From Chryseobacterium sp. YIM B08800 (GTDB lineage Bacteria; Bacteroidota; Bacteroidia; Flavobacteriales; Weeksellaceae): 64,000 nt of DNA. Both the position numbers and the translations under genes were made by a program. Positions within the stretch are counted from its first letter, which is position 1. Every line of letters begins with the position of its first letter. The notes under the pieces were generated by a model. That model was not told the DNA's origin and did no database searches. It saw only the letters and a program-made list of their open reading frames with translations. Below are positions 1 to 9,120 of the stretch, piece after piece. The DNA lies in contig NZ_JAPDKN010000028.1 of the NCBI RefSeq assembly GCF_026163565.1, forward strand, positions 1 to 64,000, read 5' to 3'.

Positions 1-47
1 GGCTCATAACCCGGAGGTCGCACGTTCGAGTCGTGTCCCCGCTACCA
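1..47 (+). tRNA. tRNA-Met, probably initiator (fMet), 3' part only
   Basis: The window opens inside a tRNA. The anticodon CAT is at 5-7 in a CTCATAA loop. It is followed by the 3' anticodon stem starting CCC, a T-arm with TTCGAGT, and an acceptor end with encoded CCA at 45-47. The GG before the loop and CCC after it fit the G:C-rich anticodon stem typical of initiator tRNA. The 5' half is outside the window, so the initiator assignment is an inference. Confidence 0.85.
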
Positions 48-49
48 AC

Positions 50-79
50 AGGAGAGTCAGAAATGGTTCTCCTTTTTTG
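50..79 (+). terminator. Rho-independent terminator after tRNA-Met
   Basis: An AGGAGA...TCTCCT hairpin followed by a T run begins three bases after the tRNA CCA end. Confidence 0.7.
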
Positions 80-104
80 TTATTAATGCTAAAATTTAAA
101 ACAA

Positions 105-137
105 AAAATCCCGCTTCATTGAAACGGGATCTTTTTG
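105..137. terminator. Bidirectional terminator between tRNA and secreted-protein gene
   Basis: ATCCCG (109-114) pairs with CGGGAT (125-130). An A run lies on the left and a T run on the right, so the hairpin can stop transcription both ways. It lies just downstream of the minus-strand gene ending at 156. Confidence 0.7.
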
Positions 138-155
138 TTTATGTAGTTAGTTTCC

Positions 156-728
156 TTATTTAACCAAAGTATCGAAAGGAGCCAATTTGAAATCTTCAGA
201 TTTTACCTGCTCAAAGTAAGATGCTTTTGCCATACCTCTTAATTTACCTGCTGCTTTTGAAGCTGCAGTAAAGTCGGTATCAATTTTAGTAGCAATTTCT
301 GTAGGTTTAAAATCTTTTTTCACAGAATCATCTTCTACTCCTAAATATCCGTTTTTCTTTGTGATATAATTGATGAAGTTATCATAATTACCTAATGTAT
401 TTCTGAAATATAAAGTGTGGTAATTCATGCATTTTGTTGCTTTTTTAGAAGATTTATTGACGATACAGCTTGCCATATTTCCTCTGTAAAGATCGAATTC
501 TAATGCAACAATATCGTATTCTTTTTTAAGAGCATTTTTACCATTGGTAAGAATGGCATTGTCATTTTGCGATTCGCTTATTTTTTTTAAATGTTCCAAA
601 ACCAAAGGAACGGTGTTTTCAATTTTTGTTTTTGCTTCAGTAACCGATCCGAAAACAGAAGATGTCTGCGCTGATGTTACACTAAATATCAACAACATTA
701 AGACAGAAAATAGAGTATATCTTTTCAT
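156..728 (-). CDS. Secreted protein of unknown function (190 aa)
   Basis: I do not recognise the family. The first 20 residues form a signal peptide (basic MKR, hydrophobic stretch, cleavage near TSAQ). The rest is a soluble, lysine-rich alpha-helical-looking domain. Two cysteines lie about ten residues apart near residues 88-100 and might form a disulfide after export. The ATG at 728 is the only sensible start. The gene stands alone, with a terminator just downstream and about 330 bp of AT-rich DNA separating it from the divergent blaI gene. A periplasmic or extracellular location is inferred from the signal peptide. Confidence 0.6.
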   Translation of the reverse strand: MKRYTLFSVLMLLIFSVTSAQTSSVFGSVTEAKTKIENTVPLVLEHLKKISESQNDNAILTNGKNALKKEYDIVALEFDLYRGNMASCIVNKSSKKATKCMNYHTLYFRNTLGNYDNFINYITKKNGYLGVEDDSVKKDFKPTEIATKIDTDFTAASKAAGKLRGMAKASYFEQVKSEDFKLAPFDTLVK

Positions 729-946
729 TAGAAATTTTTAAAGCACTAAAATAAATATATTTTCTCATTCTGTGCATATTCATTTTAATTTTATTTAATA
801 AAATTTAACAAGTTTTAAGAATTTACACTCATATTTAGCTTTTCTCTGATGATTAATAATTGCCTATTTTCTGTTAATTAAAAATTTAACATATTTTAAT
901 ATTTTTTATAACACTGATTATCAATTACTTATTTGTTTTTAATTTT

Positions 947-1040
947 TATCACTAAAAAAATAGTTGTTCGGATGAAAAATATTTCTACATTTGTATAACT
1001 AATTTATTAGTGATACGATTTTTTTAGTAATTTTATCACT
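947..1040. promoter_or_regulatory. Candidate BlaI operators flanking the blaI promoter
   Basis: Two dyads of the form ACTA-N6-TAGT occur at 951-964 and 998-1011. The first ends on the first base of the -33 TTG and the second sits at the predicted transcription start. The half-site TATCACT(A) occurs at 947-954, inverted at 1008-1015, and again at 1034-1040. Known BlaI/MecI operators are short dyads over their own promoters. That these particular repeats bind this BlaI homologue is inference. Confidence 0.5.
964..993 (+). promoter_or_regulatory. Bacteroidetes-type promoter of the blaI-M56 unit
   Basis: TTG at 964-966, exactly 19 bases, then TACATTTG at 986-993. This is a perfect match to the Bacteroidetes TTG-N19-TAnnTTTG pattern. 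Transcription should start near 1000. The rest of 729-1057 is AT-rich and holds only the operator-like repeats described separately. Confidence 0.75.
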
Positions 1041-1057
1041 TAATCTAAATTAAAATT

Positions 1058-1423
1058 ATGGTCATCCAAACTTTAACAAAAGCAGAAGAACAGGTAATGC
1101 AGTTTTTATGGAAACTAGAAAAAGGTTTTCTTAAAGATGTTTTGGATCTTTATCCGGAACCAAAGCCTCATACCAATACAGTTTCTACGATTCTGAAAGT
1201 TTTAAAAGATAAAGAGTTTGTAGATTATAATGTGTACGGAAGACAGCACGAATATTTTCCTTTGGTAACCAAAGAGCAGTATTCCGGGAAAACGATGAAG
1301 AGTCTGGTGAAAAATTATTTTAAAGGTTCTTACAAAAGTGCCGTTTCTTTTTTGGTTGAAAAAAATGAAATGACCGTTGAAGATCTTGAAATGTTATTAA
1401 GCGAACTTAAAAACAAAGACTAA
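1058..1423 (+). CDS. BlaI/MecI/CopY-family transcriptional repressor
   Basis: At 121 aa this matches the BlaI/MecI length. The N-terminal ~75 residues form the winged helix, starting LTKAEEQVMQFLW and running through TVSTILKVLKDK. The C-terminal helices would provide dimerisation and the site cleaved on induction. The stop codon lies one base before the start of the M56 peptidase gene, so the two are co-transcribed and probably translationally coupled. In the family, the membrane M56 protein senses a signal and leads to repressor cleavage. No beta-lactamase gene is nearby, so the signal here is probably not a beta-lactam. Autoregulation through the dyads around 951-1040 is likely. Confidence 0.9.
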   Translation: MVIQTLTKAEEQVMQFLWKLEKGFLKDVLDLYPEPKPHTNTVSTILKVLKDKEFVDYNVYGRQHEYFPLVTKEQYSGKTMKSLVKNYFKGSYKSAVSFLVEKNEMTVEDLEMLLSELKNKD

Positions 1424-1424
1424 T

Positions 1425-3446
1425 ATGGAAGCGCTGATTTTTTACTTCGGAAAAGTAATCATCTGTTCGGGTGTAATGTTTTTGTATTATCAGTTGTCTT
1501 TAAAAGACAAGACTTTTCATCATTACAACAGATTTTATCTTTTGTCGGCAATGTTGATCTCGATTTTGCTGCCTTTGATTAAAGTGGAAGATTTTACCAT
1601 TGAGGTTAATGAAAATTTGTTTTTGCTGATTAATAAGATACAGAATTTAAATACAAATAAAACTATAAGCCATGACTACATTTATTTTAGAATTATTTTT
1701 TCAGCTTTGGGACTGGTTTCTCTCTATTTTTTAGGGAAATTCATGTACGGGATTTTCAGAATCCAACAGCTCAAAAATCAGTTTAAAAAAGAAAGTTTTG
1801 AAGGGGTAAATTTTTACCAGACCAACCTTTCTGAAGCTCCGTTTTCGTATTTCAAAAATCTTTTCTGGAAAAACTCTATTGTTATCAACTCAGAAGTTGG
1901 GAAGCAGATTTTAAAGCACGAAATGGTTCATATTGAACAAAAACACTCTATCGACAAGATATTTATAGAGATTCTCACTTCTGTTTTTTGGTTCAATCCG
2001 TTTTTTCACATTATCAAAAAAGAAATCAATTTAATACACGAATATCTGGCTGATAAAAAAGCCGTAAAACAATCGGACACAAAAGCATTTGCGCAGATGC
2101 TTTTAGCAAGCCACTTTTCCGGAAAACCGTTGCCTGCGACCAGTCCGTTTCTAAGTTCAAACCTTAAAAAACGACTCAAAATGTTACAAAAACCTCAAAC
2201 AAAATTCGGGTATGCGCGCAGAATATTTGCCTTACCGGTTTTATTCACCGTTGCATTCGCTTATATGGTTAATGCAAAAAACAAAGAAATAAAAGAAGTA
2301 AATAACGAAATTGAAAAAGCAGTTGCTGAAATTAAAAGAGACACTATTTCTCCAAAAAATGAAACAGAGCAGATTGTAAAATTGCAACAGGAAAAAATTT
2401 CAAAAGCTAATGAAAAGCTGAAAATTCAGTCTGAAAAGCTTAAAACTTTAAGTGAAAAATCAAAAGAAAAAGCTGCAGAACTTCAGAAAATAGCAAAAGA
2501 AAAAGGGGAGAAAAGCTATGAATTTGAATTAAAAGCTAAAGAGCTGAAACAGCTTTCAGGCGAAATGGATAAGATTGCCCGCGACAAGCAGTTTTCTATG
2601 GATTTTGATGATTTGCTAAGCAGAAGAGACAAAATGCTGGCTGAGAAAGATGCTAAAGTTATTCTTAAAGACATGAGTTTTAAAAGAGTATTTCCTGATG
2701 GAGATAACTATAAAATAAGCGTTAATGGAGAAGAACTTGATTTAGAAAAAATGTTTGATTCTAAAGAATTCAAAGAAAAAGCAGGCTTAACTGATGAAAA
2801 GATTGAGTCTTTAAAAAGTACTTTTTTATCTCCTGAATTTAAAAAGAAATATAGCAATATTAATAAGTTTTATATCAACGGAAAGGATGTATCTACAATT
2901 AGCCCAGAAGATTCTAGAAAACTAGAAGTTTTTAAAGATTATGGTTACAGAATTTTAAGTGATAATCTGAATCGTAGAATGGAGCAAATAGCGAAAGGTA
3001 AAAATAACCTTTCTAAAAAAGACCAGAGAAAACTTGAAAGATTATCAAAAGAAAAAGCAGAACTTTCTAGAAAGCAAGCAGAACTATCTAAAAAACAAGC
3101 AGAAATCATTAGAGAAAAAGCACAAAACAATCCGTGGATGATTTCTGTTGATGCTCACGCACCAAAAGTAAGTTACTCAACAAGTTCTTCTTATACAGAT
3201 TCTTCATTACCTTCGAATAATAAAATTAAAATTCTTTCTACAGGAGGAACCTTTCAAACAAATGTGAAAGATATGATTAAATCTAATTCTGTGGGAGATA
3301 TAAAATATTTCATTGACGGGAATGCAAGTTCTAGTGAAGAAATGCAAAGTCTTGATCCAAAAAATATCGAATCTATTAATATCAACAAAACGAAAATTTC
3401 CGGCAAAGACGCAGGGGAAATTCATATCAAAACAAAACAAAAATAA
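1425..3446 (+). CDS. BlaR1-like M56-family membrane metallopeptidase with TonB-plug-like tail
   Basis: This 673-aa protein begins with N-terminal membrane helices (residues ~1-20, 35-52 and 85-110). The zinc motif HEMVH is at residues 165-169, followed by WFNPFFH and the downstream glutamate of HEYLADKKA, as in M56 peptidases. A fourth helix lies near 266-284. After it comes a charged coiled coil (about 285-390) and a second helical, lysine/glutamate-rich stretch near 515-570. There is no penicillin-binding sensor domain. The last ~45 residues (ESININKTKISGKDAGEI and onward) resemble the conserved end of a TonB-receptor plug domain, a combination often seen in Bacteroidetes M56 proteins. It is the predicted sensor partner of the upstream BlaI protein. 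Its trigger is unknown. Confidence 0.85.
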   Translation: MEALIFYFGKVIICSGVMFLYYQLSLKDKTFHHYNRFYLLSAMLISILLPLIKVEDFTIEVNENLFLLINKIQNLNTNKTISHDYIYFRIIFSALGLVSLYFLGKFMYGIFRIQQLKNQFKKESFEGVNFYQTNLSEAPFSYFKNLFWKNSIVINSEVGKQILKHEMVHIEQKHSIDKIFIEILTSVFWFNPFFHIIKKEINLIHEYLADKKAVKQSDTKAFAQMLLASHFSGKPLPATSPFLSSNLKKRLKMLQKPQTKFGYARRIFALPVLFTVAFAYMVNAKNKEIKEVNNEIEKAVAEIKRDTISPKNETEQIVKLQQEKISKANEKLKIQSEKLKTLSEKSKEKAAELQKIAKEKGEKSYEFELKAKELKQLSGEMDKIARDKQFSMDFDDLLSRRDKMLAEKDAKVILKDMSFKRVFPDGDNYKISVNGEELDLEKMFDSKEFKEKAGLTDEKIESLKSTFLSPEFKKKYSNINKFYINGKDVSTISPEDSRKLEVFKDYGYRILSDNLNRRMEQIAKGKNNLSKKDQRKLERLSKEKAELSRKQAELSKKQAEIIREKAQNNPWMISVDAHAPKVSYSTSSSYTDSSLPSNNKIKILSTGGTFQTNVKDMIKSNSVGDIKYFIDGNASSSEEMQSLDPKNIESININKTKISGKDAGEIHIKTKQK

Positions 3447-3486
3447 TCTTTAAAGATTTAAAATACTCACAAAATAAGTTTTTAGA

Positions 3487-4317
3487 ATGAAAAAACTAAT
3501 AACAGTTTTCAATGTATTGCTGATCGGGATTTTTGCCAATGCTCAAAACAAACGCTTTACGTATGAATACCGTTTCATACCAGATTCTACCAATGTAAGC
3601 GATGTGAAAACAGAGATGATGAATCTTGATGTTGCCGATTCTGGATCTAAATTTTACAGCTATACTGCTTATCATTCTGATTCTATTATGAAAGTTGATT
3701 TAGAAAAACAACTGGCTTCAACGGGAATGATTAATATAAAAACCGATGATCGAAAAGGTTCGGTAAGATATTCAATTTCCAAAAAATATCCGAAATATGA
3801 AGTTTTCCTTCATAATAGAATTTTGAGAGATCAGTACAAAGTTTCTGATGACCGAAAAATAGATTGGAAAATAAGTTCCGAAAAGCAAAAAATAGGAGAA
3901 TGGAATACTCAGAAAGCGGAAACTGAATTTGGAGGAAGAAAATGGGCGGCATGGTTCACTTCAGATATTCCGATTCAGGATGGACCTTACAAATTTCATG
4001 GTCTTCCCGGTTTGATTGTAAAGTTGGAAGATCTTAGTAAATCTCATGTTTTTAATCTGCAAGCTGTAAAAAATCTCACAGAAATTCCAAAAGATGTTTT
4101 TGGAGAAAAGGAAATTTTAGTCAATCAAAAACAATACGATAAATTGGTTAAAGAATACGAGAATGATCCTACAAAAGGATTAAAGCAAATGCAGATGGGC
4201 GGTGTTACGATGATTATGAAAGAAGGTACCGGAAATCAAATGAAAGATCAGGAAGAACGTCTGAAAGCAAGAATAAAAAAGGATAACAACAGAATAGAAC
4301 TTAATAAAACAAAATAG
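3487..4317 (+). CDS. GLPGLI family secreted protein, copy 1
   Basis: A signal peptide (cleavage near FANAQ) is followed by the hallmark DGPYKFHGLPGLIVKLED around residues 163-180. The length of 276 aa is usual for this Bacteroidetes family. Its function is not established. The next gene is a clear paralogue with the same order of motifs (KFIPDST/RFIPDST near the start, then EYNAQKA/EWNTQKA, then GLPGLI), one base away. Following blaI and the M56 gene at only ~40 bp, it probably belongs to the same operon, so envelope-related expression under BlaI control is a reasonable inference. Confidence 0.85.
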   Translation: MKKLITVFNVLLIGIFANAQNKRFTYEYRFIPDSTNVSDVKTEMMNLDVADSGSKFYSYTAYHSDSIMKVDLEKQLASTGMINIKTDDRKGSVRYSISKKYPKYEVFLHNRILRDQYKVSDDRKIDWKISSEKQKIGEWNTQKAETEFGGRKWAAWFTSDIPIQDGPYKFHGLPGLIVKLEDLSKSHVFNLQAVKNLTEIPKDVFGEKEILVNQKQYDKLVKEYENDPTKGLKQMQMGGVTMIMKEGTGNQMKDQEERLKARIKKDNNRIELNKTK

Positions 4318-4318
4318 C

Positions 4319-5215
4319 ATGAAAAAAATATCTTTAGCGCTGTTATTAGTAATAGGATTCTCTAGTTTTGCTCAAAACCGTTTTTTCTACGATTATAAAT
4401 TTATTCCGGATTCTACAGATAAAACAAACGTTTTGAAAGAAATAATGCTTTTGGATATTGATAAAAGCGGATCAAAATATTACGGTCAGGAAAAGTTTAT
4501 AGCAGATTCTACTTCTCGGGCAGATTTAGAGAGACAATTAAAATTGAGTCCCAACAATATTAGTATCAGCAGAAACGATAAACCGGGAATGATTACTTAT
4601 AAGGTTACCAAACAATATCCGGATTTTAAAACTCATCTTTTCACAAAGATTTCCAGTGACAATTATAAAATTGAGGAAGATAAAAAACCTGAATGGAAAA
4701 TTCTTCCCGACAAGCAGAAAATTGGTGAATACAATGCTCAAAAAGCGACGACGAAATATGGCGGAAGAGAATGGACGGCTTGGTTTTCTTCAGATCTACC
4801 TTTTCAGGACGGACCTTATAAATTCTACGGACTTCCCGGTTTAATCGTGAAAATTGAAGATAAAACAGGTTCACATTCTTTAACTTTAGTAGGAAATAAA
4901 ACGATCAAAACTGTTGACGAAAAAGAGATGAATCTTCCGCAGGGAGTTCAGCTTTATGGAATGGGAGGGAAGGATATTGAGATTAATAAAGCTCAGTTTA
5001 AAAAAGCATGGAAAGCATATAAAAGTGATCCCACGAAAAATATGCGAGAAATGATGTCTAAAAATTCTGATACCAATAAGATTGTTTTCAAAACAAAAAC
5101 AGCCGATGGAAGAGAGATTTCAGATCCTAATCAGGTTTTCAGAGAGATGGAGAAAAAAGCAAAGGAAGGTTTTAAAAAGAACAATAATCCTATTGAACCG
5201 GAATTGTATAATTAG
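4319..5215 (+). CDS. GLPGLI family secreted protein, copy 2
   Basis: This is a 298-aa paralogue of the gene just upstream, with a signal peptide ending near SSFAQ. It carries the family signature DGPYKFYGLPGLIVKIED around residues 163-180. Compared with copy 1 it has an insertion after the signature containing QGVQLYGMGGKD and a longer lysine-rich C-terminus. The start codon overlaps nothing and lies two bases past the copy 1 stop codon, so the pair is translated from one message. The tandem arrangement points to a local duplication. The molecular role is unknown. Confidence 0.85.
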   Translation: MKKISLALLLVIGFSSFAQNRFFYDYKFIPDSTDKTNVLKEIMLLDIDKSGSKYYGQEKFIADSTSRADLERQLKLSPNNISISRNDKPGMITYKVTKQYPDFKTHLFTKISSDNYKIEEDKKPEWKILPDKQKIGEYNAQKATTKYGGREWTAWFSSDLPFQDGPYKFYGLPGLIVKIEDKTGSHSLTLVGNKTIKTVDEKEMNLPQGVQLYGMGGKDIEINKAQFKKAWKAYKSDPTKNMREMMSKNSDTNKIVFKTKTADGREISDPNQVFREMEKKAKEGFKKNNNPIEPELYN

Positions 5216-5234
5216 TTATTAGTTATTAGTTATT
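5214..5234. repeat. Short tandem repeat, 3 x AGTTATT
   Basis: Three head-to-tail copies of a 7-base unit begin at the stop codon of the second GLPGLI gene. It looks like simple slippage DNA. Confidence 0.8.
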
Positions 5235-5304
5235 GGGTTTTAGTTTAACCTATAAAAAATTAACCTATAAATACTTTCAGAAACTGTAAAATCTCATTCA
5301 TAAT

Positions 5305-5339
5305 AAAACAAGCGAGGAAATTTTTCCCCGCTTGTTTTT
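5305..5339. terminator. Bidirectional terminator after the GLPGLI pair
   Basis: AAAACAAGCG (5305-5314) pairs with CGCTTGTTTT (5329-5338), and an inner GG/CC extends the stem. The A and T runs make it usable by the GLPGLI operon and by the opposing M61 peptidase gene. Confidence 0.75.
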
Positions 5340-5429
5340 ATTTTAAATTCTTTGAATAATATAATTTTTTGATTTTTAAATAAGGTATCAAACCATTAAC
5401 GATCAACTAAAAACCATCAACAAAATAAA

Positions 5430-7286
5430 TTACTTTTTTCCAGTCAACCACTGATCCTGAAGTTTCTGTTCTGCAGGAGTAGGATTGGCTTTAAATGTAA
5501 GCGTTTCCAGTGTTATTTTATCTAAAATAGCTTTTCCTTTTAAATCAATTTTATCCATTTTATCGCCGTTTTTACGAAGAATGGTTACGGTAACGTTTTG
5601 CCCGTCTTTAATCGATTGTGCGTAGCTGATAAATTCCTGTGCATTTTGGATATTGATAGTTTTTCCGTCTAAAGCAAGAACCTGATCGGTAATTTTCATT
5701 CCGATGCTTTTTGAGAATGGTGACAATGCAGAATGATCATCAAAAGCAAAAGCATTGTTCTTCTCATCATATCCGGTTTGTGCAGGATCTTTGATAAACC
5801 AAAACATTGGCGGAGTTTCCTGTTTTGTGATTTCAACAGCAACTTCTTTCAGATATTCTGCATAAGGAGTCGGCTGGCTTCCTGCAATATATTTATTATA
5901 AAAATCTTTTACTTGCGGATATCCTGTAATGGTTACCAATTCGTCAATCAGTTTATCATCTTTAAAAGGTTTGTTTTCACCAAATCTCTGAGATAATTTT
6001 CTGATCATATCACGATAACCCATTTCTCCGTTTGAGAGTTTTCTCAGTTCAATATCAAGACACATCGTCAAAAGCGTTCCCTTTTCGTAAACATTTCTGT
6101 ACTGATCTTTGTATTGATCCTGAAGAATATTTTTACTCATCACCGTAAAAGGCATGGTGTCATCATAGCTTTTAGAATTTTTGATTTTATCTCCGATTCT
6201 CTGTAAAAACTGATCTTTGGTAATTAAGCCTTCCTGAATCTGAAATAAATTGGCAAAATATTCGGTTCCGCCTTCATACATCCAAAGATGCTGAGACATT
6301 TTAGGATCTGCATAATCGAAATAATGAATTTCTTCAGAATGGGTTTTCAAAGGATTTACCGTGTGGAAAAACTCATGAGATACTACATCAACAATCGATT
6401 CGTCAATAGCTTCTTTAGGCATCATTTCGTGAAGGACAACACTTGTAGATTCGTGATGTTCCAAAGCTCCGAAACCTTTAATTTGCGGACCTTCAGTTCC
6501 TGCAAGATAAAGCATGATCGCATATTTCTTATTGGTATTCATATCGCCCAAAAATTTCTTTTGAGCAACGACCATTTTTTCTAAATTTTCTTTAAAATCT
6601 GCCGCTTTATATTTTCCTGTCGGAGAATAAACGCCTAAAACAAGATCCATTCCGCCTGCATTAAAACTGATGTAATCAGGTTTTGAATACATTAAAGGAG
6701 AATCGGTCAGTTTAGCATAATTTGCCAAAGTAAATGTATCTGTTGCTTCAGATTTATCCTGATCTACCAAAGCGGTCGTTCCGTAAAAATCATTAGGTTT
6801 CTGAATTACCAATTGATACGGAACGTCTTGCATATTATCGATGTAGCCTACAAAACCGTGGGTATTAATTAAATAAACTTTTCCCTGCTCGATATCTGTT
6901 CCTGAAGGCGAAAATACTGCTTTATGCTTATCGGTGTCGTTTTCCTCATCGAAACTGTCGTTTACCCAATACGTAATTTTACTTAAAGCTTTTGCATTTT
7001 TTAGGGAGTAGGTATTGTCATTCACTTTGGTAAAAGCGATTTCTTTTCCTTTGTTGTCTAAAAATTTTATTCCTTCTATAAATCTTCCATAATCATCCAC
7101 AGAATAAGTTCCGGGAACCGTTTTCGGAAAGTGAAACTTCACGTCATTCGATTTCATTTTCGGAAATTCCATCGTAACGGCGATTTTATCGTCTTTTACA
7201 TTCACCAAATCGATGTTTGTTTTTATAGATTGCGCTTGAACGAATGCCACCGCAAGAATTCCTAAACTAAGTGCTATTTTTTTCAT
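5430..7286 (-). CDS. M61-family (glycyl aminopeptidase-like) peptidase with PDZ domain
   Basis: This 618-aa protein has a signal peptide (cleavage near FVQAQ). A beta-rich N-terminal domain leads to a gluzincin catalytic domain with HEFFH at residues 304-308, followed by WMYEGGTEYFA with the third zinc ligand glutamate. The C-terminal part has a PDZ-like segment (SIGMKITDQVLALDGKTI). Order and length agree with M61 peptidases, which remove N-terminal glycine or alanine residues. It is predicted to act in the periplasm. It is separated from the upstream M1 gene by a strong hairpin, so the two peptidases are probably transcribed independently although adjacent. Confidence 0.88.
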   Translation of the reverse strand: MKKIALSLGILAVAFVQAQSIKTNIDLVNVKDDKIAVTMEFPKMKSNDVKFHFPKTVPGTYSVDDYGRFIEGIKFLDNKGKEIAFTKVNDNTYSLKNAKALSKITYWVNDSFDEENDTDKHKAVFSPSGTDIEQGKVYLINTHGFVGYIDNMQDVPYQLVIQKPNDFYGTTALVDQDKSEATDTFTLANYAKLTDSPLMYSKPDYISFNAGGMDLVLGVYSPTGKYKAADFKENLEKMVVAQKKFLGDMNTNKKYAIMLYLAGTEGPQIKGFGALEHHESTSVVLHEMMPKEAIDESIVDVVSHEFFHTVNPLKTHSEEIHYFDYADPKMSQHLWMYEGGTEYFANLFQIQEGLITKDQFLQRIGDKIKNSKSYDDTMPFTVMSKNILQDQYKDQYRNVYEKGTLLTMCLDIELRKLSNGEMGYRDMIRKLSQRFGENKPFKDDKLIDELVTITGYPQVKDFYNKYIAGSQPTPYAEYLKEVAVEITKQETPPMFWFIKDPAQTGYDEKNNAFAFDDHSALSPFSKSIGMKITDQVLALDGKTINIQNAQEFISYAQSIKDGQNVTVTILRKNGDKMDKIDLKGKAILDKITLETLTFKANPTPAEQKLQDQWLTGKK

Positions 7287-7369
7287 TAGGTTTATTTTAT
7301 TGATAAGTAGTTGATTTTAAATTGAGATTGTTACAGAGTGATTTATAATTTTTTGCTAAACTTTAGTTA

Positions 7370-7405
7370 AAAAAAGCAAAACCATACTTATGATTTTGCT
7401 TTTTA
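7370..7405. terminator. Terminator between M1 and M61 peptidase genes
   Basis: AAAAAGCAAAA pairs with TTTTGCTTTTT across a loop that itself pairs CAT with ATG. The A/T runs make it a bidirectional intrinsic terminator placed just after the M1 gene. Confidence 0.65.
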
Positions 7406-7413
7406 AAATTTCA

Positions 7414-9042
7414 TTAAATCTTTTTATATCTGATATAATAATTTTTGCTAAACTCTACCGGATTTGAATTTTTAAGTTTCAAAGTCTGCCAAGATTCGTT
7501 TGGTGAAATGGTATATTCGTCAAATCTTATCGGAAGTTTTAGGTTTTTTACACCATTTACAAAACGGTATTTCAATTCAGTTCCTTTTTGTGTGTATTCT
7601 AAAACAGGAACATCGGTTGTCCGTAAATATTGGTTGAAAATCGTTGTAAAGTCAAAACCTGCCTTCTCTGAAATATATTTTTCAACTTGCTCGGTTGTAA
7701 CGGTCTGATGATAAAAATCTTTATTTAAACCTCTTAAGATTTGTCTGAATTTCGCATCGTCATTAATAATCTGTCTCATTGTATGTATCATACTTGCGCC
7801 TTTCGCATACATATCGCCGCTTCCTTCATTTCGCACACCATATTTACCGATAATAGGAACGTCGTTTTCAATATTATTCTGAATCCCCTGCGCATAAATA
7901 TCTGCAGATTTTTTATCCATATAATTTTCGGTGAAAAGAACTTCAGAATAATTGGTAAACGCTTCGTGAATCCACATATCGGCTTGATCTTTTGCCGTAA
8001 TATTATTAGCAAACCATTCGTGCCCGCTTTCGTGAATAATGATGAAATCCCAGTTTAAACCCACTCCGGTTCCTGAAAGATCTCTGCCCAAATATCCGTT
8101 TTGATAGCCATTTCCATAAGCAACATTACTTTGATGTTCCATTCCCAAATAAGGCGAATCTACCAACTTGTAAGAATCTTCGTAGAAAGGATAAGGCCCA
8201 AACCAATATTCAAACGCTTTCAGCATAGGTTTTACCTGTTGAAACTGCTTTTTTGCTTTATCTAAATTATAGTCGATTACCCAATAATCAAGATCCAGTT
8301 TTCCTTTTTCTCCAGTATAAGAATCTTTAAAATTCACATATTTTCCGATATTCGGAATGATAGAATAGGCATTAATTGGATTTTTAACTTCCCAGATAAA
8401 AATATTTTTATTGTTCTCAGTCTTTTTGCTGATTAATCTTCCGTTTCCGACTCCAACTAAATCTTTTGGAGTAATAATTTTCATGACGATTCCGTTATCA
8501 GGTTCGTCACTCCAAATATCTTTTGTAGGAAGCCAGATCGAAGCACCAATTCCCTCATCGGCAACGCTCATCCACGGATTTCCTTTTTCATCTTTTGTGA
8601 AAACCCAGCCTCCGTCCCAAGGTGCTCTTTTGGCGATCGTTGGGTTTCCGGAATAGCCAATATCAATGGTGTATTTTTCTCCCTTTTTAAAGTTTTTATG
8701 AGAGGAAATAAAAATAAAATCACCTTCTCTTTTAAATGGTTTTGGAGTAGGGAAACTACATTGTACAACATCAACTTTCATTGGTTGTTGTAGATCAATC
8801 TGAAAAACAGGATTTGAAATATCTTTCGTAATCTCAAAACTTATTTTATTATTTCCCGCGATACTTTTTTGCTGAAAATCAGCTTCTACAGAAAGTTCAT
8901 ACTTTTTTACATCCCAGAAATTTCTGAATTCAGTATTAGAACCTTTTAAAGTGTCTTGCTTTGTAAAGGTTTTGCCTTTTTCGAAAAACTGACCGAAAGC
9001 TAAACCTGAAACTAATAAAATTGAGTAAGATATTTTTTTCAT
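7414..9042 (-). CDS. M1-family aminopeptidase-like metallopeptidase
   Basis: This 542-aa protein has a signal peptide ending near LAFGQ. The gluzincin motif HESGHEWF is at residues 337-347. It is followed ~20 residues on by the zinc-binding glutamate in WIHEAFTNYSE. The exopeptidase signature GAMEN is represented by GMEHQ upstream. Those features fit periplasmic M1 aminopeptidases of Bacteroidetes, which cleave N-terminal residues from peptides. It lacks the long C-terminal helical domain of PepN-type enzymes, so it belongs to the short secreted subgroup. It neighbours the M61 peptidase, suggesting shared duty in extracytoplasmic peptide use, though a terminator separates the two. Confidence 0.88.
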   Translation of the reverse strand: MKKISYSILLVSGLAFGQFFEKGKTFTKQDTLKGSNTEFRNFWDVKKYELSVEADFQQKSIAGNNKISFEITKDISNPVFQIDLQQPMKVDVVQCSFPTPKPFKREGDFIFISSHKNFKKGEKYTIDIGYSGNPTIAKRAPWDGGWVFTKDEKGNPWMSVADEGIGASIWLPTKDIWSDEPDNGIVMKIITPKDLVGVGNGRLISKKTENNKNIFIWEVKNPINAYSIIPNIGKYVNFKDSYTGEKGKLDLDYWVIDYNLDKAKKQFQQVKPMLKAFEYWFGPYPFYEDSYKLVDSPYLGMEHQSNVAYGNGYQNGYLGRDLSGTGVGLNWDFIIIHESGHEWFANNITAKDQADMWIHEAFTNYSEVLFTENYMDKKSADIYAQGIQNNIENDVPIIGKYGVRNEGSGDMYAKGASMIHTMRQIINDDAKFRQILRGLNKDFYHQTVTTEQVEKYISEKAGFDFTTIFNQYLRTTDVPVLEYTQKGTELKYRFVNGVKNLKLPIRFDEYTISPNESWQTLKLKNSNPVEFSKNYYIRYKKI

Positions 9043-9120
9043 TAAGATGAAATTTGACTAAAGTCAAAATTAGAAAATATTATTAATAATGTTTGTATTT
9101 TGATAAGTATTCTGAAAATA

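Noticed and set aside
1058..3446. Beta-lactam resistance regulation by blaI/blaR1
   Set aside because: No beta-lactamase or penicillin-binding sensor domain is present. M56/BlaI pairs are widespread with other roles.
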